A DNA stretch of 64,000 nt from Methanobacteriaceae archaeon (GTDB taxonomy: Archaea; Methanobacteriota; Methanobacteria; Methanobacteriales; Methanobacteriaceae). Location of the stretch: contig JACBOA010000015.1 in NCBI GenBank assembly GCA_013403005.1, positions 74,501-138,500 on the forward strand, read 5' to 3'. The notes below the pieces were generated by a model, which worked only from the letters and a program-made list of their open reading frames with translations, was not told the origin of the DNA and did not search any database. Positions 1 through 8,330 of this stretch are shown here, one piece after another. Position 1 is the stretch's first letter, and each line of letters begins with the position of its first letter. Position numbers and translations under genes: made by a program.

Positions 1-743
1 CAGCTCACTTTGCCAACCAGAACAGTGTGGATAACCCTGAACTGGATTTGATGGTTAATGGGATGGGTATCCTGAAAGTTTTGCAGTACGCCCATCTTGT
101 GGATGTGGAGCGTTTTGTTTATTCTTCATCTGGTTGTGGAGTGTATGGGTTGGACTCTAAAATGCCCTTTGAAGAACATGATATATCCATCAGTCTTCAC
201 ACCCCCTACCAGGTTACTAAATTGTTGGGAGAACTATACACTAACTATTTCCATAACCTTTATGGGTTGCCTATTGTTAATGCCCGGTTTTTTAATGTTT
301 TTGGTCCTGGAGAAGTACCTGGTAAGTACCGGAATGTGATTCCTAATTTCATGTACTGGGCTATGACTGGACAGGCCTTGCCCATAACTGGGGATGGGAC
401 TGAGACCAGGGATTGGACCTATGTGGATGATATTGTTAACGGTCTTATGGCTATGGGAGTAGTGGACGAGGCTATTGGTGAAGCAATTAACCTTGGTTCT
501 GGCACTGAAACCAGAGTCATTGACATGGCTAACATGATTAATGAGTTAACCGGGAACACGGAAGGCATTGCCTACGCAGCCCGAAGGGACTGGGATGCTA
601 AGACACGTTTGCTTTCTTCCATTGAAAAAGCCCAAAAAATTCTTAATTATAATCCTAAGACAACTTTTAAGGATGGTTTGAAGAAAACCTATTCCTGGTT
701 TGTGGAAAACTGGGATGATATCGAGAGAAGCGCAGAATTTTGA
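1..743 (+). CDS. NAD-dependent sugar epimerase/dehydratase (5' truncated by window edge)
   Basis: Extended short-chain dehydrogenase acting on a nucleotide sugar, probably for surface glycan synthesis. The frame is open from base 3 and reads AHFANQNSVDNP before an internal GTG at 27, a typical mid-Rossmann stretch, so the N-terminus with the GxxGxxG dinucleotide motif lies left of the window. Visible catalytic elements are YSSSGCGVYG (the Ser region) and PYQVTKLLGE (the YxxxK-type position, with Tyr and Lys conserved). RDWTYVDDIVNG is the family signature before the substrate-binding lobe. The stop overlaps the region just ahead of the next gene, so co-transcription with the glycosyltransferase at 749 is likely. 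The exact sugar substrate cannot be read. Confidence 0.85.
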   Translation, partial: AHFANQNSVDNPELDLMVNGMGILKVLQYAHLVDVERFVYSSSGCGVYGLDSKMPFEEHDISISLHTPYQVTKLLGELYTNYFHNLYGLPIVNARFFNVFGPGEVPGKYRNVIPNFMYWAMTGQALPITGDGTETRDWTYVDDIVNGLMAMGVVDEAIGEAINLGSGTETRVIDMANMINELTGNTEGIAYAARRDWDAKTRLLSSIEKAQKILNYNPKTTFKDGLKKTYSWFVENWDDIERSAEF

Positions 744-748
744 TATTT

Positions 749-1930
749 ATGAATATACTTGTTGTACAGGAATCCGACTGGATCCAGAGGAACCCCCATC
801 AACAACACCATCTTATGGAACGATTATCTTTAAGAGGTCATAAGATACGTGTTATTGATTATGAGATTGACTGGAAAACCAATAAGAACGAGGGAATAAT
901 CTCCAAAAGACAGGTTTTTAAAGGTGTTCATAAAATTCATGATGAAGCCAGTATAGACGTGGTAAGGCCAGGCCTACTCAAGGTTCCAGTTTTAAATTAT
1001 ATTTCCTGGACTTGGACTAGTTGGAGAGAAATCAATCGCCAGATCAAGGAATTTAAACCCGATGTTATTGTTGGTTTTGGTTTGATTAATACATATATTG
1101 CTGCTAGAGCAGCCAAAAAACACAAAATACCATTTTTTTATTATCTTATTGACGTTCTTTATACGCTAATACCAGAAAAATCGTTACAGCTCGTTGGTAA
1201 AAAAGTTCAAAGGAATATAATCAAAAATTCTGATTTGATTATAACTATTAACAAAAAGCTATCTGAGTCAGTTATACAACTTGGTGCTAATGCAGACAAA
1301 ACATTAGTTATAGATGCTGGTATTGACTTAGACAGATTTGATCAGGATATTGATGGTTCAATTATCCGTAAAAAGTATGGGGTAAAAGATAATGAATTAT
1401 TACTCTTTTTCATGGGTTGGATTTATCACTTTGCAGGTGTCAAAGAAGTAGCAGAGGAACTGGGAAAAGGAAATCATGAAAAAATTAAATTGATGGTAGT
1501 AGGAGATGGGGATGCGTACTCCGATCTTGAAGAAATAAGAGAAAAATATCAATTACATGAAACACTCATATTAACTGGTAAACAACCATATAATAAAATA
1601 CCTGAGTTTGTAGCAGCATCTGATGTCTGTATTTTACCTGCTTATCCTGATGAGGAAATAATGCAAGACATAGTTCCTATTAAGATATATGAATATATGG
1701 CAATGGAAAAACCTGTCATCACAACAAACCTTCTTGGCATAAAAAAAGAATTTGGAGAAAAAAATGGAATTTTCTATGTAAATCAACCGGAAGATGTAAT
1801 CAGTCTTGGATTTAAATTAAATAATAAGGTTGATGGAAAGATCGCTAGAAAATTTGTTGAAAATAAAGATTGGGAGTCAATTACTGACGAATTTGAAAAA
1901 ACTTTGGATGAGGTAGTTAAGATTGCATGA
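749..1930 (+). CDS. Glycosyltransferase, GT4-like (GT-B fold)
   Basis: Cytoplasmic glycosyltransferase probably transferring a sugar onto a lipid-linked or surface glycan. The N-terminal lobe has an IKEFKPDVIVGFG-like segment and the C-terminal lobe has LMVVGDGDAYSDLEE, then KIYEYMAMEKPVITT, which matches the E-x7-E nucleotide-sugar binding pattern of the GT4 family. I chose ATG 749 (MNILVVQESDW) over a TTG at 740 because it gives a clean GT-B first beta strand. The gene starts 5 bp after the epimerase and overlaps the DUF362 gene by 8 bp, so these are one operon. Base composition is more AT-rich than in the preceding epimerase. Acceptor and donor are not deducible. Confidence 0.85.
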   Translation: MNILVVQESDWIQRNPHQQHHLMERLSLRGHKIRVIDYEIDWKTNKNEGIISKRQVFKGVHKIHDEASIDVVRPGLLKVPVLNYISWTWTSWREINRQIKEFKPDVIVGFGLINTYIAARAAKKHKIPFFYYLIDVLYTLIPEKSLQLVGKKVQRNIIKNSDLIITINKKLSESVIQLGANADKTLVIDAGIDLDRFDQDIDGSIIRKKYGVKDNELLLFFMGWIYHFAGVKEVAEELGKGNHEKIKLMVVGDGDAYSDLEEIREKYQLHETLILTGKQPYNKIPEFVAASDVCILPAYPDEEIMQDIVPIKIYEYMAMEKPVITTNLLGIKKEFGEKNGIFYVNQPEDVISLGFKLNNKVDGKIARKFVENKDWESITDEFEKTLDEVVKIA

Positions 1931-2924
1931 ATCTTTAGCTTACATATCAAAAATTGAAGATCTAAAAGAAGATATAGAAAGAGGTCTTGAATTCATAAAG
2001 TGGAAAAAAGAAGTTAAAAAAGATTCCACAGTATTCATTAAACCGAATTTTACTTATCCCTACTATAAGGAGGGTATTACCACATCTCCGGAGTTAATCA
2101 AATTTCTACTAGAAATTTTAAAAGACAGAGCGGATAATGTTATACTAGGAGAATCAAATGGAGGTAATCATTCTTTCACTGCAGATGATTCTTTTAAAGG
2201 TCACCAAATGCCTGAAATTTGCAGAGATGCGGGCGTTGATCTGGTAAATTTGTCTCATTTGCCTTCAAGATTTCTTGAAGAAGAGATTGCGGGTAAAAAG
2301 GTCAAAGTTCAACTACCTAAACTTCTTCTTGATGATGTGGATTGTTTTATTTCTGTTCCAGTGTTAAAGGTGCACGTCATGACCGGTGTAACTCTCAGTA
2401 TGAAAAACTTGTGGGGATGTTATCCGGATACCATGAGATGTTTACACCACAAGAATCTGAGTGAAAAGCTTACTTTAATAACTAAATCCCTCAACCCTAA
2501 AATTGTGGTTATGGATGGAATATATGCTCTTGATGGTCATGGGCCAATGTATGGGCAAGCCAAAAAACTCGATTTATTGTTAACTTCAAATAATCCTGTT
2601 TCCATTGATGCATTAGGCGCAGCAGTTATGGGGATCCCCATTGAAAAAGCTAAGCATATTTTAACGGCTGAAGAAGAAGGTTTGGGGCCTACTAATTTAG
2701 ATAAAATTAATATTAATCAGAATTGGGATGAATTTGTCATGGAATTTTCTTCAAATAAAACTTTCATTGATCAATTTTCAAAACTGCTTTTCGAAAGCGA
2801 AATAATGGCAAAGATTGTCATGGACTCTCCAGTAACACCAGTTATATATAAATTTGCTAAATTTTTCAGAAATAGTGATGAAAAAACAGTTGTAAATGAG
2901 CTTGAAGAATATTGCAAAAAATAA
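1923..2924 (+). CDS. DUF362 domain protein
   Basis: Protein of the DUF362 family, whose biochemical role is unsettled; members are often annotated as iron-sulfur or redox proteins. The pattern DSTVFIKPNFTYP near residue 35, then FISVPVLKVHVMTGVTLSMKNLWG around residues 140-163 and the later VMDGIYALDGHGP segment are the family hallmarks. No CxxCxxCxxxC ferredoxin motif is present, unlike longer members. Translation appears to begin at TTG 1923, overlapping the end of the upstream glycosyltransferase; the only nearby ATG (1927) is out of frame. It sits between two glycosyltransferases, which suggests a part in glycan or lipid-carrier metabolism, but that is inference. Confidence 0.8.
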   Translation: MHESLAYISKIEDLKEDIERGLEFIKWKKEVKKDSTVFIKPNFTYPYYKEGITTSPELIKFLLEILKDRADNVILGESNGGNHSFTADDSFKGHQMPEICRDAGVDLVNLSHLPSRFLEEEIAGKKVKVQLPKLLLDDVDCFISVPVLKVHVMTGVTLSMKNLWGCYPDTMRCLHHKNLSEKLTLITKSLNPKIVVMDGIYALDGHGPMYGQAKKLDLLLTSNNPVSIDALGAAVMGIPIEKAKHILTAEEEGLGPTNLDKININQNWDEFVMEFSSNKTFIDQFSKLLFESEIMAKIVMDSPVTPVIYKFAKFFRNSDEKTVVNELEEYCKK

Positions 2925-2939
2925 TTTTCTGGAGGTTAA

Positions 2940-4067
2940 ATGAAAGTTATTTTGATTCGTTCAAGGGCTATCGACCCTGCAATAAATAAAGTAGCTGATT
3001 GTTTATCTAAACATGGTTGTAAAGTTAAACTGCTATTGTGGGATCGCAATGCAGATTCTAATGATGATCAAGCTAATTATAAAAAGATAACCTTTAATTT
3101 AAGAGCGCCTTATGACAAATTTCATATTGTTTTTTACTTACCATTCTGGTGGTTATTTGAATTCATTTATTTACTAAAAGATGATTCAGATGTAATACAT
3201 GCAACAGATCTTGATACGTTGATTCCCGCGTCCTTAGTTAAGTTGATTAAAGGAAAAAAATTATACTACACAATTTATGATTTTTATGCCGATAATTTAC
3301 CTTCATCAATTCCCAGATTTTTCAAGAATTTTATTTCCGGTTTAGAAAAATATTTCATAGGTTTTACAGATGTTTTGTTTTTGGCAGACGAATCCAGACT
3401 CGTGCAGATCGAAAGCTCTAAAACTAATCAGATTTATTACATTTACAATTCTCCCCCTGATTATTTTAGAAATATAACAATACCATCAAATCAGGGGATT
3501 ACATTAAATAAACAGTTAGTTTTATTTTATGGTGGTTTATTACATGAATCACGGGGTTTATTTGCTGTCATAAAAGCAATAAACGGTACGAATATCAAGT
3601 TGATCTTTGCTGGAGAGGGATCATTAAAAAATGAAATTAAAGATTTAACCCGGATTAATGAAAATATTAAATATAAAGGCTTTTTGGATTATGAAGATAT
3701 TATTAATGAAACCCTGGCCGCAGATGTGCTGTTTGCTTTCTATGATCCTGCTATTCCTAATAATAGATATGCTAGTCCGAATAAGCTTTTTGAGGCTATG
3801 ATGTCTGGAAAACCTATTATAGTTAATGATGGCACTTCAATGGCAAATATTGTTCAGAAAGAAGGATGTGGAATAATAGTTCCCTATGGAAATGCAGAAT
3901 TTATTAAAAAAGCTATCGTAACACTTAAAGATCCAAGTATATATGAAAAATTAGGAAAGAATGGAAGAAATGCTTATGAGAAAAAATATAAATGGAGTAT
4001 TATGGAGAAAAGATTATTAAAAGCTTATAATATTTATAAGGAATGTAAACATACAGGAATGAATTGA
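2940..4067 (+). CDS. Glycosyltransferase, GT4-like
   Basis: Second GT-B glycosyltransferase of the cluster, 375 residues. The C-terminal half carries KQLVLFYGGLLHESRG (start of the second Rossmann lobe), LIFAGEGSLKNEIKDL, and NKLFEAMMSGKPIIV, the E-x7-E type donor-binding helix with its usual GKP turn. A strong Shine-Dalgarno (ggaggt, about 2931-2936) precedes ATG 2940 by a few bases. It lies 15 bp downstream of the DUF362 gene in the same operon. Its AT content resembles the neighbouring glycan genes rather than the eha region. After it comes a 246-bp AT-rich spacer with no gene. Substrate specificity is unknown. Confidence 0.85.
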   Translation: MKVILIRSRAIDPAINKVADCLSKHGCKVKLLLWDRNADSNDDQANYKKITFNLRAPYDKFHIVFYLPFWWLFEFIYLLKDDSDVIHATDLDTLIPASLVKLIKGKKLYYTIYDFYADNLPSSIPRFFKNFISGLEKYFIGFTDVLFLADESRLVQIESSKTNQIYYIYNSPPDYFRNITIPSNQGITLNKQLVLFYGGLLHESRGLFAVIKAINGTNIKLIFAGEGSLKNEIKDLTRINENIKYKGFLDYEDIINETLAADVLFAFYDPAIPNNRYASPNKLFEAMMSGKPIIVNDGTSMANIVQKEGCGIIVPYGNAEFIKKAIVTLKDPSIYEKLGKNGRNAYEKKYKWSIMEKRLLKAYNIYKECKHTGMN

Positions 4068-4313
4068 AAACTACGCAATGAATTAATAATATATTAAAAC
4101 TTTTTCATCTGACGGGGTGTAAAGTTATTAGGGGTTGAGTGATATTTGCAACTTATCTTTGCTATACTTTATCTTTGTTTGGTGAAAGAACCAATAATTA
4201 ACTAATTTCAATTTTTCATGAACACTAAAACACACATTAATTTTACAGTCCCCATCTGACATTAACACCGGGCATTTAATATTTGACGTTTAAGGAATTA
4301 TCGATGTGATTCA

Positions 4314-6524
4314 ATGGATTTACATATTAATGAGTTACAAATCAATGACTGGTCAATGAGAAGATTTACGGTATTAATATTTTCAATATTAATTGTTTAT
4401 ATTTCTATTTCATTATTAGAAACATTAAAAATCTGTTTACCTGATTTCAAAGCCTTTTTTGGGGTTTTGATTCTTTTAATTCCAGGATTCATTATTCTTC
4501 GAATTTTAAATCTTCATGAATTGGGGCTTACTAAGTCATTTACATTTTCAATAGGACTTAGTTTAGCCCTTATTATGATTATTGGATTAATTTTAAATCA
4601 GATAATACCTTTAATTGGAATTTTAAAACCTCTTACTCAGCTTATTCTTCAATTAACCTTCATTTTTTCAGTAATTATACTCTTAATTATTGCTTATCTT
4701 ATTGACAACGATTACAAACCAAAGCCCAGTAAAATCAATCTTTCTTTAATGAACCCATATCTACTCTTAATAATTTTGAATCTGTTTATTGGCGTGATAG
4801 GGGTTAATTTTGCTTATTACTTAGATAACAATCTTCTATTGATGATCTTCATTTTAATAATATCTCTTATTCCTATTTTTGTTGTATTCAATAAGTTTGA
4901 TTCAAAATTCTATCCCTTTGTAATATTTATTACATCCCTTGCTTTATTGTATCATGTCTCATTGTTTTCTCCTTTTTTAGTGGGAACTGATATATTTGGA
5001 GAACTTTGGCAGGCGAATTTAACATACATAAATCAGATATGGGATGTGTCTACGACTGGCTTATTAAATTCTGTTTTGAGTATTACAATACTTCCCCCAA
5101 TATTTTCGATCATGTGTGGCTTTGACAATGTTTTCTATTTAAAATATATTGCACCATTCTTCTTTTCATTAGTGCCTGTTGTATTGTATTCATTTTATGA
5201 AAATGCCATAGATCTTACAGAAAAAGAGAAATTATTAGCTGTGTTTTTTGTCATTTCACTCTCACAGTTCTTTTTTTTAATGATAGGACTTGCAAGACAA
5301 CAAATTGCAGAACTATTTTTTGTATTACTTCTCTGGTTAATAGTTGACAAAAAGTACAATGCAGCAAATGTAATTGTATTTATTTTATTTACCTTTGCAT
5401 TAGTCTGTTCTCACTACTCACTGGCTTATATTTTTCTTTTTTATGTTCTATCGTATATATTTCTAAAATATCTCATTTCCAAAACGAGTTTAAAGTACAC
5501 GTTTTTTTTTAGTAAGTCCAAAATTAATTTAAATTATATTTTATTATTGGTAGTTTTAATAGTTGCATGGCAAATTTATGTCTCTTACGGGTCGGTTCTG
5601 GGTTTCCTTGTGGGTTTTATTGAAACAATATTCAATGGACTTTCAGACATATTTACTCCCCAAGCAAATGTTTCAGTTAAAGTTCTCACATCATCTTCTT
5701 CAAAAATCTTTCACACAATATTCAGATATATTTTCTATTCTGTTCTTTTTTTCATAGTCATTGGAATGATTGATCTGTTACAACGTATACGAATTAAAAA
5801 AGAAGTAAAAACGTTTGAGATTATGGCAATTTCAAGTTGTGCAATTTTAGGTATTTTTGTGGTTTTGCCTTTTGCAGGGTTTTCGCTTGGCTTTGAAAGA
5901 ATATTTCAGGTTACATCTTTAATTTTAGCACCATATATGGTGCTTGGTTTTAAGAGATTTTTAACATTAATTAAAACGAATACGGCAAAATTTCTAAAAT
6001 TTAGAGTTGATGTTAGTGGAATAACATTAAATAGATTATTAGCATTATTTTTAGCAATATTCTTCCTTTTTAATTCTGGTTTTGTATATGAGATTGTGGA
6101 TGATGATTTACCTAATTCAATTCCATTATCCATGCACCATGCGAAAGATATTACGAAGATTGAAAAAACGAAAGGGCTCATGTACTTAAAGGTTCAAACC
6201 ATTTCATCAAGTGAATTAAGCTCAGCAGAATGGTTCATCGATCATTATGACTCAAAACAACGAACTTTTACTGCTTATGGGAGCACTGAGTTGTATGTTT
6301 TTGGATTTAGGAATGCAACAATTATTGATCTGAATAAAACAACTTCAAAAGGATACATAGGATATTTCTACTTAAATTCGATTGTGAAAGTTATGGGTTT
6401 TAATATCCTACGAAAACGAACATCCGTGTCTGAAACAAAGATCTCTCAAGATTCATTGGATAATTTGAACAAAATTAACAAGATTTATAGCAACACTGGA
6501 AATGATATATTTCTAAATACTTAA
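4314..6524 (+). CDS. DUF2206 family polytopic membrane protein, probable GT-C glycosyltransferase-like
   Basis: Large integral membrane protein (736 aa) with about 15 hydrophobic segments. It begins with the NDWSMRRF motif followed by the first membrane helix, which I recognise as typical of DUF2206 proteins in Methanobacteria and Methanosarcina. The layout, many helices followed by a soluble tail of about 130 residues (from about 605), resembles polyisoprenyl-phosphate-dependent GT-C enzymes. The first long non-cytoplasmic loop contains FLVGTDIFGELWQ, whose acidic residues could serve as the GT-C catalytic site. Its location in a glycan cluster fits this, but enzymatic activity is inferred. 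Only about 8 bp separate its stop from the transposase scar that follows. Confidence 0.75.
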   Translation: MDLHINELQINDWSMRRFTVLIFSILIVYISISLLETLKICLPDFKAFFGVLILLIPGFIILRILNLHELGLTKSFTFSIGLSLALIMIIGLILNQIIPLIGILKPLTQLILQLTFIFSVIILLIIAYLIDNDYKPKPSKINLSLMNPYLLLIILNLFIGVIGVNFAYYLDNNLLLMIFILIISLIPIFVVFNKFDSKFYPFVIFITSLALLYHVSLFSPFLVGTDIFGELWQANLTYINQIWDVSTTGLLNSVLSITILPPIFSIMCGFDNVFYLKYIAPFFFSLVPVVLYSFYENAIDLTEKEKLLAVFFVISLSQFFFLMIGLARQQIAELFFVLLLWLIVDKKYNAANVIVFILFTFALVCSHYSLAYIFLFYVLSYIFLKYLISKTSLKYTFFFSKSKINLNYILLLVVLIVAWQIYVSYGSVLGFLVGFIETIFNGLSDIFTPQANVSVKVLTSSSSKIFHTIFRYIFYSVLFFIVIGMIDLLQRIRIKKEVKTFEIMAISSCAILGIFVVLPFAGFSLGFERIFQVTSLILAPYMVLGFKRFLTLIKTNTAKFLKFRVDVSGITLNRLLALFLAIFFLFNSGFVYEIVDDDLPNSIPLSMHHAKDITKIEKTKGLMYLKVQTISSSELSSAEWFIDHYDSKQRTFTAYGSTELYVFGFRNATIIDLNKTTSKGYIGYFYLNSIVKVMGFNILRKRTSVSETKISQDSLDNLNKINKIYSNTGNDIFLNT

Positions 6525-6532
6525 TTATTATC

Positions 6533-6738
6533 TATAGGGTGTTAGGTTTTTACATTTCAGCGAGCCGTTGTAGTTGCTTGTTATCTGGTTTTAGTTTGGA
6601 TACTATTATTGCTGCTAAAAGTACACTTAGATATGTGGTTTTTGCTACTGATTTGTATGTATAAGACGGTACTTGTTCATAACCGACTCCGTTCTTGAAG
6701 AATTTGATAAAGTCTTCGATTTTGCTTTGTATGGACTT
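6533..6738 (-). pseudogene. Transposase C-terminal remnant, copy 1
   Basis: Reverse-strand reading gives an uninterrupted tail of about 60 residues starting SKIEDFIKFFKNGVGYEQVP, then YTYKSVAKTTYLSVLLAA, and ending KQLQRLAEM with the stop at 6550-6552. The pattern, a short basic stretch followed by a hydrophobic helix and a terminal LQRLxEM, resembles the C-terminus of DDE transposases seen in Methanobacteria; the exact IS family is uncertain. The upstream (N-terminal) part is missing because copy 2 abuts directly. The left edge tatagggtgttag probably represents the original IS terminus. Confidence 0.7.
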
Positions 6739-6940
6739 TATAGGGTGTTAGATTTTTACATTTCAGCGAGGCGTTGTAGTTGCTTGTTATCGGGTTTTAG
6801 TTTGGATACTATTAAGGCTGCTAAAAGTACACTTAAATAGGTGGTTTTTGCTACTGATTTGTATGATATAGAGGTTGTATTGTAGCCCACTCCATTCTTG
6901 AAGAATTTGTTAAAGTTTCAATTTTGCTTCTTATAGACTT
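6739..6940 (-). pseudogene. Transposase C-terminal remnant, copy 2 (frameshifted)
   Basis: The same transposase tail as the neighbouring copy. Reading on the minus strand gives FFKNGVGYNTTSISYKSVAK, then TTYLSVLLAALIVSKLKPDN and a terminal LQRLAEM stop near 6756-6758. Upstream of the FFKNG block a missing base relative to copy 1 breaks the frame, so this copy is more decayed in its 5' part. Nothing recognisable as transposase extends past about 6940. It is a relic, not an active gene. Confidence 0.65.
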
Positions 6941-7834
6941 AAATTGCCCCATTTATCATATAATTTACTTAATTTACTTATTAATCGTTTTTATAAATAT
7001 TTTGATGGATTTCCCATGCACATAACTCTAATATTATAATATATTTTGTAATATATCGGCGGAAAACTCTTATCTTATTCGTGAATTTTTCTTATGGTCG
7101 AATTAAAGGAACAATTCTAATTAGTCCACTTAATCCAGACCCATAGTTTTTAAAACTGAAAAATAGCCTTTACACGGCAAGGATAAGTCTCATTTTTTTA
7201 GTATCCCCTTTTTATATTTTTAGGTTCGCAACGGATTTTCTAGATAAAATTTTTACTGTACATGAACTGCCCCCATTGGTGGAATAGCATGCCTAATGGT
7301 TGTACAAGTGTCTTATATCCATGGCTATAGTTAATTCAGCTCCAACACAATTTCTTTTTTTCATAATAGAAAAGCCATAATTTATAGCCATTTCTTCTAA
7401 ATTCTATCATCATAAGACGATTTTTGTCAAGATTAATTCTGATACGGATATCAGTTGAAATGATTATCTTCCTATTTAACCTCCACATACGCCTCAAATT
7501 CTTTACTTAGACATTTAAAAACAAAATTCATAGTACTAATTGGCAGTCATCAAAACGAGAGAAAACCTTCTAATGAGTTTAGAAAAATCTAAAGTTGATT
7601 TGCACCTGATGCTTATCTTAACTCTTTACTGTTATTTAATTCATTAACCTACATAATTAACCTACATATTTAATATCGATCTATGTTGATAAAGAACTAA
7701 TCTGAACATTCAATAAATAATAATAAATTCATTTAAACAAAATCAAATTAAGCGGTAATAAAATGTAATCTGCGGAAAAAACTCATAAAGTATTCTTATC
7801 AATAAATCATATGTGGCAGTAATATTGAAAATAA
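6941..7834. other. AT-rich gene-free region
   Basis: About 0.9 kb with no credible gene on either strand. Very short open stretches on the minus strand (for example 7472-7531, starting MNFVFKCLSK, and a 40-residue frame just beyond it starting around 7490) are interrupted by stops and shifts and may be eroded coding sequence. No homology can be named. No tRNA, CRISPR repeat or strong hairpin was seen. It continues the scar that begins with the transposase remnants. Confidence 0.6.
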
Positions 7835-8160
7835 ATTGACATTAATTTATTATTAATTAGTATCACACTCGTTCTAAGTACAAACACGGTGAACGTAGCA
7901 TCAGAAAGCACCAAACTAACTAAAGATACAAACTATTCAAACACAAACCATGAAACAACAAATATAACCTATTCTAATCAAGAAAAGGGAACAACAAATC
8001 CCGTGAACTATGCTGCTGCAGGACTTATATATTTAACACCATAAAATCCGAGGCAGCGAACTGGACACAAAAATACACAGAAAACAACAACCCAACACCA
8101 CAACCATCACGGAACCAAACTAAACGGGAACCCAACCACCACACAAAGATAATAAGTGCT
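7835..8160 (+). pseudogene. Decayed N-terminus of a secreted/adhesin-like surface protein
   Basis: An open stretch without an ATG runs from 7835 to the stop at 8042-8044. It reads a hydrophobic signal-like segment (LLLISITLVLSTNTVNVAS), then Thr/Asn/Ser-rich sequence (NYSNTNHETTNITYSNQEKG) and PVNYAAAG, a composition typical of methanobacterial adhesin-like proteins just after the signal peptide. A further Asn/Pro/Gln-rich stretch continues in another frame (KSEAANWTQKYTENNNPTP) up to about 8160. The start is missing and the frame is broken, so this is a remnant. The identity of the parent is inferred from composition only. Confidence 0.5.
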
Positions 8161-8330
8161 TTATGTTGAAAAATAATCAACATTCCATTGCCAATGTATA
8201 ATGGGAAAGTCTCAATAGTTTAAAAAATAAATACAATATAAAAAAAATCACATTAACTACCCTGCTTGTTATTAATCTAAAAAAGAGCAATTGTAAAATC
8301 TATTAAGTTATTCTTATAGATGATTGTCTA

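Larger units (their letters stand above)
6533..6940. repeat. Tandem duplication of a ~206-bp segment
   Basis: Two head-to-tail copies of the same segment. Copy one is 6533-6738 and copy two is 6739-6940; both begin with tatagggtgttag followed by tttttacatttcagcgag. They share most bases but differ by scattered substitutions and at least one indel, so the duplication is not fresh. Each copy encodes the same transposase tail on the minus strand. Confidence 0.85.

Noticed and set aside
7472..7531. Short minus-strand frame beginning MNFVFKCLSK with ggaggt close by
   Set aside because: Only 19 codons; the ggaggt lies at its end, not before it. At most eroded coding sequence.
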